This document shows positions 25,662 through 35,630 of a stretch of 64,000 nt of DNA, piece by piece; position 1 is the stretch's first letter; each line of letters opens with the position of its first letter. The notes beneath the pieces are model-generated. The model searched no databases, was not told the DNA's origin, and saw only the letters and a list, made by a program, of their open reading frames with translations. Both the position numbers and the translations under genes were made by a program. Source of the DNA: Natrarchaeobaculum sulfurireducens (GTDB lineage Archaea > Halobacteriota > Halobacteria > Halobacteriales > Natrialbaceae); NCBI RefSeq assembly GCF_003430825.1, contig NZ_CP024047.1, positions 1,116,001 through 1,180,000 of the forward strand. The letters run 5' to 3'.

Positions 25662-26599
25662 GGCTCTGGTGAATCGCCAGACTGCGTCGAGTTGATCCGT
25701 CAGAACTAGGGAGTTGAAGCGGGAAACGGCGGATGGTTCATGTCCAAAATTTCCCGCTTCACTGGGAAGGTCGTGACGTTGGCTAAAAGTGCTGTTGGTG
25801 GCCGAGGCGAATCCGCCGCCCCGCAAGGTGGCGGCGGATTCGCCGACTACGCCGTCGTTTCTCTGCATTGTCTGCGGATTTACTTGGAGAAATCCTACCG
25901 CGAAGCGCTCGATCTCTTGAGCGAGATGCCACAAATACTGGCGGAGATCGGCCTTGAGAAGGCCGATCTCCCTGATCACTCGACGCTAGTGAAAGCGTTT
26001 GACAGGACCAAGATGGAAGTCTGGCGAGTGCTGTTGCGCCTGTCGGCGCAACTGCACGAGCCATCTGGTCATGCAGCGATGGACGCGACGTTTTTCGACC
26101 GCGAAAACGCCAGCAAACACTACTGCCGCCGGACAAATTACCGGGTTCAGACGCTCAAAACAACCGCTCTCGTCGATACAGCGTCACAAGCTGTCCTCGA
26201 CGTTCATTGCACAACCGAGAAACGTCACGACACGCAGATCGGCTGGCAACTCGCCCGCCGCAACGCGGGCGAGTTGCACAGCCTTGCCGCCGACAAAGGT
26301 TACGACTGGCAACGATTACGTGAGAAACTCCGAGAAGAGGGCGTCAGACCGCTGATCAAGCATCGAGAGTTCCGCCCCATCGATCACGCGCATAACGCGC
26401 GGATCGATGAGACTCTTTACGGCCAGAGAGCGTTGTCTAAGACCGTTTTCTCGGTGATCAAGCGCACGCTCGGCGATGCCGTGCGTGCGCGAAGCTGGTA
26501 TCGTGAGTTCCGTGAAATCGTTCTGATGTGTGTCGTCTACAACATCAAGCGTGCCGTCAACTAGCCAAATCAAGTGCCGTATGGCGATTCACCACGGCC
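25662..26599 (+). mobile_element. IS5-family insertion sequence (938 bp) with 8-bp target duplication
   Basis: Terminal inverted repeats of 18 bp: left GGCTCTGGTGAATCGCCA (25662-25679), right reverse complement GGCCGTGGTGAATCGCCA (26582-26599), 16 of 18 identical. The flanks carry an exact 8-bp direct duplication CATTTCAC (25654-25661 and 26600-26607), the length reported for ISH1-like elements. The intact duplication shows simple insertion without later rearrangement. Confidence 0.9.
25740..26564 (+). CDS. IS5-family transposase, apparent catalytic Glu to Lys change
   Basis: 274 residues starting MSKISRFTGKVVTLAKSAVG, complete in length. The DDE layout is visible: first D in AAMDATFFDRENASKHY, second D in SLAADKGYDW, and the third block in YGQRALSKTVFSVIKRTLGD. 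In this block the family normally has Glu before T-x-F-S (ETVFS); here it is Lys (codon AAG at the GAG position). If that reading is right, the transposase is inactive though otherwise intact. The element's ends are preserved, so it could still be moved in trans. Confidence 0.88.
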   Translation: MSKISRFTGKVVTLAKSAVGGRGESAAPQGGGGFADYAVVSLHCLRIYLEKSYREALDLLSEMPQILAEIGLEKADLPDHSTLVKAFDRTKMEVWRVLLRLSAQLHEPSGHAAMDATFFDRENASKHYCRRTNYRVQTLKTTALVDTASQAVLDVHCTTEKRHDTQIGWQLARRNAGELHSLAADKGYDWQRLREKLREEGVRPLIKHREFRPIDHAHNARIDETLYGQRALSKTVFSVIKRTLGDAVRARSWYREFREIVLMCVVYNIKRAVN

Positions 26600-26654
26600 C
26601 ATTTCACAGCTGAAGGGGCACTAGACGCCAGTACCAACGTTAAAATATAAGTTT

Positions 26655-29600
26655 GCTATTATTTGTTTGCTAGATTTTTCTCCGTCGCGACGCCACCCCG
26701 CGGTGAGGTAGTCGCGCCTCGATGTTTCAATCCCGTGCTAGGTTTTCTCTCCGTCGCGACTCTCGGTAGTGACAACTAAGACCGCACTCCGAAGTTTCAA
26801 TCCCGTGCTGGGTTTTCTCTCCGTCGCGACTCACGTCGCCAATTGTCCACGCAATATCCATTAACTATGTTTCAATCCCGTGCTGGGTTTTCTCTCCGTC
26901 GCGACTCACGTCTCGACCGATAGCCGGCGCTCGACCTGCGGGTTTCAATCCCGTGCTGGGTTTTCTCTCCGTCGCGACATGGACTCGAATCACATCAAAG
27001 CGATTCTGAACGCTGCGTTTCAATCCCGTGCTGGGTTTTCTCTCCGTCGCGACGGTCGACAGACCTCCGTGATTCTCGAGAGACAAGTTTCAATCCCGTG
27101 CTGGGTTTTCTCTCCGTCGCGACCGTTCGCGAGCGTGTGGGTGAGTGGTGCGAGGACCGTGTTTCAATCCCGTGCTGGGTTTTCTCTCCGTCGCGACCTA
27201 TCCCTCGGCGTACGACGGCGCACGCGGGCGCTACGTTTCAATCCCGTGCTGGGTTTTCTCTCCGTCGCGACATCGAAGCGGAACAGGAAGTCGAGCAGGC
27301 ATACATCGTTTCAATCCCGTGCTGGGTTTTCTCTCCGTCGCGACACGCTGCCGGCGAACTGGCGTCTCGCGACGGCCGAGGGTTTCAATCCCGTGCTGGG
27401 TTTTCTCTCCGTCGCGACAGCGTGATACCCAATGAATACAATCGAAAGTCGCAATGTTTCAATCCCGTGCTGGGTTTTCTCTCCGTCGCGACCGCCGGAC
27501 CTGAGCGCGCTTCGGCTGCAGGATAGTTTCAATCCCGTGCTGGGTTTTCTCTCCGTCGCGACCTGGCCGCTCTGGGGGGGTGTGAACCGTGCCTTTTCGT
27601 TTCAATCCCGTGCTGGGTTTTCTCTCCGTCGCGACATGACGAGTGATCTGGGCCATCGTTGCTCTGGAAAGTTTCAATCCCGTGCTGGGTTTTCTCTCCG
27701 TCGCGACAGGTCTACGAAAATGCAAGCCAGGCTCCGTCAGAAAGTTTCAATCCCGTGCTGGGTTTTCTCTCCGTCGCGACGTGACTCTCAGCGTGTCTTC
27801 GGTATGGTCCGACACTGTTTCAATCCCGTGCTGGGTTTTCTCTCCGTCGCGACCGAGCCGGTCCTCGACGGCGTCCTGCAGATCCTCTTGTTTCAATCCC
27901 GTGCTGGGTTTTCTCTCCGTCGCGACCTTGGGAACTAGGTTACAGGGCCGGATACCACAATGGAGTTTCAATCCCGTGCTGGGTTTTCTCTCCGTCGCGA
28001 CACGGTCGACGTCCAGGGCGATGTCTACTGGGACACGTTTCAATCCCGTGCTGGGTTTTCTCTCCGTCGCGACGACTTCGCGGAACTTGAAGTGACCAAA
28101 GATCAGCTTGTTTCAATCCCGTGCTGGGTTTTCTCTCCGTCGCGACCGACGGCACGACCGGCCAGGCGGCGAAGTACGGCGGTTTCAATCCCGTGCTGGG
28201 TTTTCTCTCCGTCGCGACCGGACACGATCGAGGCGACGTCCACATCCTCTTTCGGTTTCAATCCCGTGCTGGGTTTTCTCTCCGTCGCGACCGAGTCCGT
28301 TGCCTATCCGAACAGCGCTGCAAGAGCGTTTCAATCCCGTGCTGGGTTTTCTCTCCGTCGCGACCTATCGCTGGCGTCAAACTACGTTATGGGAATACTG
28401 TTTCAATCCCGTGCTGGGTTTTCTCTCCGTCGCGACGAGCGACGGGGTCGTCTACTCTGCGAGTTTGGATGAGTTTCAATCCCGTGCTGGGTTTTCTCTC
28501 CGTCGCGACCGGCGGGCACGCCGGATACGCTAACCTCAAACCCACCGTTTCAATCCCGTGCTGGGTTTTCTCTCCGTCGCGACATCTCGGCGTCTCGATC
28601 GCCGTCCATGTGGACGCTCAGTTTCAATCCCGTGCTGGGTTTTCTCTCCGTCGCGACCTCGTAGCGTCGTCTTCGGGCGTCGCCGTGCTGATATGTTTCA
28701 ATCCCGTGCTGGGTTTTCTCTCCGTCGCGACCTTCACAGAATTGAACGAGTGGGAGTTCGAGCACGAGTTTCAATCCCGTGCTGGGTTTTCTCTCCGTCG
28801 CGACAGTCTGGAACGCAGCCTCGGAAGGTCACTCGATGGACGTTTCAATCCCGTGCTGGGTTTTCTCTCCGTCGCGACCGTCCGTGTCTTGTTCAAGCGT
28901 TCTTGGCGTGACAGACTGTTTCAATCCCGTGCTGGGTTTTCTCTCCGTCGCGACCGGTCTATCTGCTTGATACCGAGGCCGATTCGGTGCTGTTTCAATC
29001 CCGTGCTGGGTTTTCTCTCCGTCGCGACCTGGCGACTACGACGAAGGCGAGGGCTACCTCGTTGAGTTTCAATCCCGTGCTGGGTTTTCTCTCCGTCGCG
29101 ACGATCCTCTGGACTGAGAGCGAGACGATTTACTACGTGTTTCAATCCCGTGCTGGGTTTTCTCTCCGTCGCGACAACCTTGTGGGTCTGTGTCGGCAGA
29201 TCGCCGTTTCGGTTTCAATCCCGTGCTGGGTTTTCTCTCCGTCGCGACGGTTCGCAAAGGGTCTGGTTCGAGGGGCTATCGCTGTGTTTCAATCCCGTGC
29301 TGGGTTTTCTCTCCGTCGCGACCCAAACAAGGAGAAACGGGCTTGGGACTCGAACTTGGTTTCAATCCCGTGCTGGGTTTTCTCTCCGTCGCGACGCTCT
29401 AACGCGGATTGTTCTGAGAGGCTGGTTGACAGTTTCAATCCCGTGCTGGGTTTTCTCTCCGTCGCGACCGTCGACGACCTCGAGGCCGAGATCGAGGGAC
29501 AGCGAGTGTTTCAATCCCGTGCTGGGTTTTCTCTCCGTCGCGACGTCCTCACTATCGTCGAACAGCGACCGTGACGTGAGTTTCAATCCCGTGCTGGGTT

Positions 29601-30123
29601 TTCTCTCCGTCGCGACTCCCGCACTCGGGGCACTCGTCGACGTCGTCGCCGAGTTTCAATCCCGTGCTGGGTTTTCTCTCCGTCGCGACGACATCGTTTA
29701 AGAACTCGTCAATAGCGTCTGGCTGTTTCAATCCCGTGCTGGGTTTTCTCTCCGTCGCGACATCAGAAATTGCCTCAACGATCGACGTCCCAAAGAGTTT
29801 CAATCCCGTGCTGGGTTTTCTCTCCGTCGCGACGAAGCGCCGCTTATGCGACCGAAAGACTCCGACAAGTTTCAATCCCGTGCTGGGTTTTCTCTCCGTC
29901 GCGACCGATCGAGGGTGACGCGGGCCAGACGATCGCGACGTTTCAATCCCGTGCTGGGTTTTCTCTCCGTCGCGACAAAAGAGACCCTTCGGACTCTGTC
30001 GGGAGTCGAACGTTTCAATCCCGTGCTGGGTTTTCTCTCCGTCGCGACACCAGCAGATGGTCCCCGAAGACACTCGCGTCTGGCTAGTTTCAATCCCGTG
30101 CTGGGTTTTCTCTCCGTCGCGAC
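26655..30123 (-). CRISPR. CRISPR array 1: 48 repeats, 47 spacers, 37-bp repeat
   Basis: In crRNA sense (minus strand) the repeat starts GTCGCGACGGAGAG and ends CACGGGATTGAAAC; units recur every 69-75 bp. I counted 48 repeat units from 26655 to 30123. The unit at the low-coordinate end (26655-26691) keeps only its GTCGCGAC-proximal third, and the next (26724) has one substitution; the rest are identical by eye. Decay at that end, and the leader-like sequence at 30124-30240 next to cas2, set the transcription direction as leftward. The 3' handle ATTGAAAC is shared with array 2. Confidence 0.97.
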
Positions 30124-30240
30124 AGGGGGTTAACATCGGTGTAAAAGGTAAATAAGCGTTCCTCAACTCGTGATCTAGTACCAGTTGTTCGTGGATAGGG
30201 GCTGTCCACGGACTTAATAAAGGTCCACGAAGGCTCCCAG
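30124..30240 (-). promoter_or_regulatory. Leader of CRISPR array 1
   Basis: Lies between cas2 and the first repeat of array 1. Read on the minus strand, it matches the array 2 leader over its whole 106-bp length at many positions: CGTGGA at 30229-30224 and 30210-30205, TCCACG at 30195-30190, then AACGCTT and finally TTAACCCCCT directly abutting the repeat. AACGCTTATTTAC, about 37 bp from the repeat, is a candidate TATA region. The CGTGGA/TCCACG pair also forms an inverted repeat. Confidence 0.85.
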
Positions 30241-30513
30241 TCAAATCACGTTCGAAGATTTGCCTGGTTGATTCGCACCAAGGTCCGTCGTTGCGTCCTG
30301 GCAGGCGTTACAGAGGCGATATATCCGGATTCGGTCACCATCAGACGGATCGATATGGGACTCGAGTTCATCCTCAAGTTCGACACGGTCAGTTTTTGAG
30401 ACCTCAATTTCGAACACGCTGTACTGTTTCCATGCGCCGTATCGCTCGAGGGTGCGGTATACGCGTCGTCGGTTTGCATCGCCGCTGATGTCGTAGGCAA
30501 TGGCGAGTCGCAT
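30241..30513 (-). CDS. cas2: Cas2 adaptation endonuclease subunit
   Basis: 90 residues from the ATG at 30513 (MRLAIAYDISGDANRRRVYRTLERYGAWKQYSVFEIEV), the standard Cas2 ferredoxin-like beginning with the conserved Asp after the first strand (AYDIS). The longer frame to 30555 would overlap cas1 and lacks homology. It is the last gene of the cas operon, one base after cas1, and its stop borders the leader of array 1. Cas2 dimer bridges Cas1 dimers in the spacer-integration complex. Confidence 0.95.
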   Translation of the reverse strand: MRLAIAYDISGDANRRRVYRTLERYGAWKQYSVFEIEVSKTDRVELEDELESHIDPSDGDRIRIYRLCNACQDATTDLGANQPGKSSNVI

Positions 30514-30514
30514 C

Positions 30515-31510
30515 TTATTTCGTGAAAGTGAGAGAATGGTACATCTCGAGTTCATCGGTGATTGCCTTTCGGAGTAGGATTGCCTGCTGTCTGACCGCCT
30601 TTCGGCGCGTGACAGTATACTCGAAGTGAGGATGAGTCAACTCCTCGTTCATGTAGTTCTCGAACTTCTCGAGGTATATTTTGAAGGCGTCGTCACTCAG
30701 CCGATTGTCTTTCCGGAAGTCTTCGTGATCAATCACGCCACGGTTGACCAGGCGCACGACGAAGGCGTCACAAAAGATTGGGCGAAACTCCTCCTGGAGG
30801 TCGAGTGCGAGCGAGGGACGACCGTGGCGGTCGGCGTGTAACACGCCGAGGAACGGGTCGAGGTTGTACTGGCGAAGCGCCGACAGAACCTCGTTTTTCA
30901 TGAAGACGTAGGTTAGCGACAACAGTGAGTTAATGTGGTCCTCGGGTGGTCGCTTTGTCCGCTTCTCGAATGTCCAGCCATCGACGAGCGTCTCGTCGAG
31001 AAGATGGAAATATCGCTCTGCGGCCTCACCCTCTGTCCCACGGAGGTCGTCTTTCGTCGTGTCGGACTCTGCCCGAACGCCGAGGTCTTTTAGTACGTCT
31101 GTCCCACGGACGCCTTTCCGCGAGAGGAGTGTCCGTGCGTTGCGAATTTTGCCAGCGATCATTTGCTGAGCAATGGCGAGTTCTTCATCTCTCGAGAGGT
31201 CGTATTGCGCCCGTCGAACTTCAGCGATCGTATTCTTCTCGGGGACGAAGCTCCCTCGATACTTGCCGTGCTGGGTGAAGTAGTTGAGGACGATCCCGTG
31301 TTCATTTGCTCGAGCGACAAAGGGCGTACTGAAGTTGACACCCCCGAAGACGTTGATCGTATCAAGTTTCTCAATCGGGAACGAAGCCAGCTCACCCTCG
31401 TCGCCGTCAACGTCCCATACTACGATTCTACCACCGTCGACCTGAACCTGTGCGCCTTGTCTGGTCACGTAGATGACCGACTCGTCAAACATTCCTTCCG
31501 GCGGTTTCAT
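30515..31510 (-). CDS. cas1: Cas1 integrase
   Basis: 331 residues. The Cas1 fold is clear: N-terminal beta domain (SVIYVTRQGAQVQVDGGRIVVW; FPIEKLDTINVFGGVNFSTPF) and the catalytic helical domain with Glu in RGTEGEAAERYFHLL, His in FLGVLHADRHGRPSLALDLQEEFRP and the acidic residue at its end. Start at 31510 overlaps the cas4 stop by 4 bp. Together with Cas4 and Cas2 it forms the adaptation module. Confidence 0.97.
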   Translation of the reverse strand: MKPPEGMFDESVIYVTRQGAQVQVDGGRIVVWDVDGDEGELASFPIEKLDTINVFGGVNFSTPFVARANEHGIVLNYFTQHGKYRGSFVPEKNTIAEVRRAQYDLSRDEELAIAQQMIAGKIRNARTLLSRKGVRGTDVLKDLGVRAESDTTKDDLRGTEGEAAERYFHLLDETLVDGWTFEKRTKRPPEDHINSLLSLTYVFMKNEVLSALRQYNLDPFLGVLHADRHGRPSLALDLQEEFRPIFCDAFVVRLVNRGVIDHEDFRKDNRLSDDAFKIYLEKFENYMNEELTHPHFEYTVTRRKAVRQQAILLRKAITDELEMYHSLTFTK

Positions 31511-32100
31511 ATTCGACCCTCCCAGCCCGTTCCGCGGACCTTCTTAGGCTCGAGTCGGGCTGTTTCTTCCGGCAGGCAGTATTCACGTGCGGAACATGCC
31601 TCGCACTTTTTCGGGTTGTCGGTAAACGGTGGGATTGAGTCGACAGTCATAGACTGCATTGCATCGATCTGTTCTCGGACTGTTTCGCGGTGATCTTCTG
31701 TGATTGGTACATGCATTCGCTGGTCGGTTTCATAGAGGTAGATCGCACCTTGCCGGACTGGTTCGTCGAGATGATCCTCAAGAAGCATACAGTAGCCTGC
31801 GAGCTGTACTTCGTCGCTCTTGTAGTAATCACCGCTCTCTGCTCGTTTTCGTTCGACTGGGACAGTTCGACCGTTTTCAAGATCAAGAACATCGATCTTC
31901 CCTTTGAGGCCAAGGCGTTCGGACTCGAGGTAGAGTTCATTCAGCCAGTTACCCCGTTCAGACTGGTTCTCGTGTTTCGTTTTTCCCTCGATCCGCTCGT
32001 AGTTGCGCCCTTGCGTGTCGTAGAAGTGGAGATACCAGTACCGACGCGGGCAGTACGCGTGCTGGTTCAAGTCGGACACGTTGACCAATTCCTCGCTCAT
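31507..32100 (-). CDS. cas4: Cas4 nuclease
   Basis: 197 residues. Iron-sulfur Cys: one in NQHAYCPRRYWYLHF near the N-terminus and three in KKCEACSAREYC near the C-terminus. RecB-like motifs: GKIDVLDLENGRTVPVERKRA (D and E-x-K) and DEVQLAGYCMLL (QxxxY). In adaptation complexes Cas4 trims prespacers and selects the PAM side. Overlaps cas3 by 4 bp and cas1 by 4 bp. Confidence 0.95.
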   Translation of the reverse strand: MSEELVNVSDLNQHAYCPRRYWYLHFYDTQGRNYERIEGKTKHENQSERGNWLNELYLESERLGLKGKIDVLDLENGRTVPVERKRAESGDYYKSDEVQLAGYCMLLEDHLDEPVRQGAIYLYETDQRMHVPITEDHRETVREQIDAMQSMTVDSIPPFTDNPKKCEACSAREYCLPEETARLEPKKVRGTGWEGRI

Positions 32101-33995
32101 ATCACTCGCTGGGTGATGTCGATCGTTGGCGGTCCATTGCGGCCCGAATCGATCTCAATCTCGTAGCTTGCGGTCGTAATGCGGCTTGGAACGACAGCGT
32201 TTGTGATTTGTATGACACGGAAGAACCGATGTAAGAGGTCCGTATTAACCTCAAACTCGTCGCTTAACTCGAGTTGATCGATCTGACGATGAATCTTCGT
32301 CTGGAGGAGGTCCTCAATCTCGATTGTTGGCTTGTCGTACCGTGTCGGCTCTGTTTCATATTCGGGAAGTCGTGCTGTTACTGGTGAGAGTCTATCGTCG
32401 TCCGATGGTTCGAGAACGAGAATATCGTCGTTTTCCACGTGCGAGATGTCGTAGTGGCGAAGCGTCGTCGTCAGATCGTAGGTCGTCACACCGAGTCGAT
32501 CGCCTCGTGGGTATTTGATCGATGCCGGTAACGATTGTCCACGGAGTCCACGAAATACTTGGAAGCAGTGTTCTGTGAACTGCAACAGCTTGGCTTCCGG
32601 GTCGTTCTCCTGGTACTTTCCGGGACTGAACCCGTCTTTAATCTCGCCGATCTCCCGTTCGATGTTCGCGATAAATCCACGCCAACGATCATATCGCTCG
32701 ATGTTCGCCTCGAAGTCTTCTCGCAACTCCTCGTTGAACCATCCTGAGCTGTTCTCTCGGACCGAAATTGCGTAGGCCGCTCGAAAACCAACGAGGTCAG
32801 AGAGCCAGTCGTGGTTCATCTCGGTTGCCTCGAGACCCTCGTAAACCTGGGAAGCGAACGTGGGAAAGTCGACATCGTCACCCCACGAACCCTGACCAAG
32901 TCCGTAGAGGTGGACTGTCGCTTCGGATTCTCGACCGGCACGGCCAAATCGCTGAAGGAAGGCGCTCGCGGATCGTGGACTTTCCATGTACTGTGTCGTG
33001 ATGTCGTAGTCCAGCCCGACTTCGCCCTTACTCGTTGTATTGAGCACGTAGAACTCCTCACTGTCGAGATCGACCGACTCGTCGTTCGTGTCGAACCCGT
33101 TATCCTTGACGGTATGTTCGTAGACAACCGGATACTCGTCGTGCAAGAACTGGTGGAACTTGTTGCTGTCTCGTGCGCTGTTGAACACGACAACAGCGTG
33201 TGGTTCGTCGTAACTGCTTGCTGATTCGATTTCGTCCCGAAGTGCCGTGGCAACGTCTTCACGCTGATCCAGTAACTTCTGTTCCTCGTGTCGAACGACT
33301 TTAACGGCCTGTCGAAACCGATCGCCATTTTCGACGTAGTCGGCGTCGATATCGTAAAGATTGAGACCGACTCGCTCGCGCAAGAAGTTAACGAAGTCCT
33401 CGTTTGGTGTTGCTGAAGCAAGTAGGATTTTTGGATCCGGTCGGCGTTCCTCGAGTATCTTTATTTGGAGTAACAACCCGCTCGCAGCGAGCGCGTCGTA
33501 GAAGTGAAACTCGTCATAGACGATTGCATCGAATTGGTCAAAAAACCGCATCGGCTCACCGCCTTGGTACATAGCCTGGATCACGGCCTGTAGAATGTCT
33601 GGGTTCGTGAGAACGACCTCATGGTCAGCAGCGTACGTATTCACGTACTGGAGGAGACTTTCAGTCCGTTCATGTCCGTGTCCATCCAGAGTATTCCCAT
33701 TGAGAACAGCCACCGAAATCCCATCGTCCTCAAATCGCTCGCGTTGTTGTCTTAACAGAGCGTTTGTCGGATAGACGAGCAACGACATTTCTCGTGAGTC
33801 GATGAGTTCGTAGAACGTGGCCGTCTTTCCTGCCCCAGTTGGTGCTCGAACGACAGCAACGGGTTCCGTCCCGTCGTGAATCCACTCTACAACACGGTTC
33901 TGGAACGCACGAGCGTATTCAAATCCGCGCTCCTCAAGTGCGGGTTCCGGCGGTTCCGTCGCGAGAGACGCACCAGCTACTTCGAACTGATTCAT
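32097..33995 (-). CDS. cas3: Type I-D Cas3 helicase (Cas3', without HD domain)
   Basis: 632 residues of superfamily-2 helicase: Walker A RAPTGAGKT (50-58), DEFH box (161-164) within IVYDEFHFYDALAASG, SAT motif in LLASATPNEDF, and motif VI FLQRFGRAGRES. No HD phosphohydrolase is present; in type I-D the HD nuclease is carried by Cas10d, which fits. Its start overlaps the csc1 stop by one base (TGATG). It unwinds target DNA during interference. Confidence 0.94.
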   Translation of the reverse strand: MNQFEVAGASLATEPPEPALEERGFEYARAFQNRVVEWIHDGTEPVAVVRAPTGAGKTATFYELIDSREMSLLVYPTNALLRQQRERFEDDGISVAVLNGNTLDGHGHERTESLLQYVNTYAADHEVVLTNPDILQAVIQAMYQGGEPMRFFDQFDAIVYDEFHFYDALAASGLLLQIKILEERRPDPKILLASATPNEDFVNFLRERVGLNLYDIDADYVENGDRFRQAVKVVRHEEQKLLDQREDVATALRDEIESASSYDEPHAVVVFNSARDSNKFHQFLHDEYPVVYEHTVKDNGFDTNDESVDLDSEEFYVLNTTSKGEVGLDYDITTQYMESPRSASAFLQRFGRAGRESEATVHLYGLGQGSWGDDVDFPTFASQVYEGLEATEMNHDWLSDLVGFRAAYAISVRENSSGWFNEELREDFEANIERYDRWRGFIANIEREIGEIKDGFSPGKYQENDPEAKLLQFTEHCFQVFRGLRGQSLPASIKYPRGDRLGVTTYDLTTTLRHYDISHVENDDILVLEPSDDDRLSPVTARLPEYETEPTRYDKPTIEIEDLLQTKIHRQIDQLELSDEFEVNTDLLHRFFRVIQITNAVVPSRITTASYEIEIDSGRNGPPTIDITQRVI

Positions 33996-34696
33996 CAGAG
34001 AACCTCTGGCAAGATCCAGTCACGGACGAAGCCCGGGTCCGGTCCGACGAAGTGCTGTAATCGCGGGTCGTTGCCTCGCTTGAACGACTGACTTCGTTCC
34101 ATCAACTTTGCGAGAAGTTCGTCGGAGAGACCATAGACCTCCGAAAGGAGGTACTTGTTCAAGACCAGCGTATCCAGATCCGAGGTTTTCGCCCGGATTT
34201 CACCAGTCTGCTTGATTCCCATCCGGAAGAAAGGCCGATCTGGAAGCTCATCTTCGCTCCAGACGGTAAATTCGAAGGTCGAACCAGGCGTAATTCCGAC
34301 GTAGTTACGCATCGTCTGGTAGGCTGCCCCCGAGTTCTCGAGAACCGAAGGCACCGACTTCGTCCCGGCGACCTGATCCGCGATGTCCGGGTCGTTCGTC
34401 GTGAAATGTCGCTCTGATCGAAAGTCAGTACTTCGGAATGTCCGTTCGTCCGTCTGGACAGCGACTGGCCGCATGTCCGTGACGAAAAACGACGTATCCG
34501 CGAGGTGTGAATAGTCTGGCGAAGTCGCTTCGTCTCCGAGTTCGGCATACCGTTTTTCCATACCGAAGTACCGGTATCCGAGGGCATGCATGAGTGCCGT
34601 TGCCGAGAGCGTCGGCTGTGTTCGGATCGCCCGCCCTTCCGAACTGGAGTAAAAGAGCGGGGCGTACAACGTTGCTTCGAACGTCTGTTCAATCAT
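33995..34696 (-). CDS. csc1: Csc1 (Cas5d-type subunit of I-D Cascade)
   Basis: 233 residues from the ATG at 34696. The start MIEQTFEATLYAPLFYSSSE is typical of Csc1, followed by TQPTLSATALMHALGYRYFG, and later VGITPGSTFEFTVW and LPDRPFFRMGIKQTGEIRA. It overlaps the csc2 stop by 8 bp; an upstream ATG at 34840 would lie inside csc2 and is rejected. In type I-D it caps the crRNA 5' handle, the role of Cas5. Confidence 0.9.
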   Translation of the reverse strand: MIEQTFEATLYAPLFYSSSEGRAIRTQPTLSATALMHALGYRYFGMEKRYAELGDEATSPDYSHLADTSFFVTDMRPVAVQTDERTFRSTDFRSERHFTTNDPDIADQVAGTKSVPSVLENSGAAYQTMRNYVGITPGSTFEFTVWSEDELPDRPFFRMGIKQTGEIRAKTSDLDTLVLNKYLLSEVYGLSDELLAKLMERSQSFKRGNDPRLQHFVGPDPGFVRDWILPEVL

Positions 34697-35630
34697 CGTC
34701 CAGGAGTTTGCTTTTCGCCCCCTCCAGCAGACTTTCGAACTCCTCGCGTAGCACCTCGTCAGCGTCGTCGGCTTCTCTCGCAGCGACTGCCTGGAGTCGC
34801 TCGAACCAATCAGGTGCGTCGTTGGCATCTTCAAAGTCACCGTAGACGTCCCAGTCAGTACGGCTCACGTCCGAGACGTACTCGCCGATACTCGCACGAA
34901 GGTCGTCACCCTCGTCGTGATACTCCATCAGGAGCTCCCCAGTCGACAGTGACGTGTCGTGGTTTCCAAGGATGATGCCGAGCACATCGTTCCGGATGTT
35001 CCGCCCTGTCCGTGTCTCTCGAGCCCCGTACTTGCCAGTGTTCAGGATATTGTGTAGGACATACAGCAACATCGGACCCGTCGCCGCCTCGAGCGTGACG
35101 AAGTGTACGAGATCATTGCCGGGTTGGACTTTCACGAAGTCGAAGAGAGCTTCGGATTGTCCGCCGTCCTCGTTCCTCATCGTTCCCGATTCGTAGACGG
35201 CGTTTCGCGTCTCCTTGTTCATCAGGTCGTACTCGTCGGTGGTGTACGTGTACCCCTCGACGACCCGAGATTTGATCGCGAAGTCCTGATCGCCCGTTCC
35301 GGCAAGTCCGTAGGTGATTGTCCCGACGTTGAGCGATTTCTCGAGCGTTTCGGGTTCGTTGTACGCGTACTCTTCGTGGACAAACTCCTCGTCCAGGCCG
35401 CGAAGCAACGCAAGCCCTGTAAGTCGTTCCTTGCTCGTGAATTTCTCACCGTTTACCTGGGCGTGAAGCTTGTCGCCGAACTCCTGTGTCTCCGCTCGAT
35501 CGTGGTTCGAATTACGGAACAGCGTCGGCTCAGTCACATCTCGTTTTACGACGAGGGTGACGGACGGCTTCTCTTTTCGGTAGATATCGAACGATTCGAC
35601 GAGACCTTTGTCGGGGTATTCGAGTGTCAT
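34689..35630 (-). CDS. csc2: Csc2 (Cas7-type backbone subunit of I-D Cascade)
   Basis: 313 residues. Csc2-like sequence: VTLVVKRDVTEPTLFRNSN near the N-terminus, the glycine-rich loop region LNVGTITYGLAGTGDQDFAIKSRVVEGYTYT, FVKVQPGNDLVHFVTLEAATGPMLLYVLHNIL, and KYGARETRTGRNIRNDVLGIILG. It binds the crRNA spacer as a filament. The acidic C-terminus is a haloarchaeal trait. Overlaps cas10d by 4 bp and csc1 by 8 bp. Confidence 0.93.
   Translation of the reverse strand: MTLEYPDKGLVESFDIYRKEKPSVTLVVKRDVTEPTLFRNSNHDRAETQEFGDKLHAQVNGEKFTSKERLTGLALLRGLDEEFVHEEYAYNEPETLEKSLNVGTITYGLAGTGDQDFAIKSRVVEGYTYTTDEYDLMNKETRNAVYESGTMRNEDGGQSEALFDFVKVQPGNDLVHFVTLEAATGPMLLYVLHNILNTGKYGARETRTGRNIRNDVLGIILGNHDTSLSTGELLMEYHDEGDDLRASIGEYVSDVSRTDWDVYGDFEDANDAPDWFERLQAVAAREADDADEVLREEFESLLEGAKSKLLDDD

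Noticed and set aside
26880-30087. Many long open frames across array 1 (repeating FNPVLGFLSVAT or QSRAGFSLRRD)
   Set aside because: They are translations of the CRISPR repeats; the repeating peptide is the repeat itself, not a protein.
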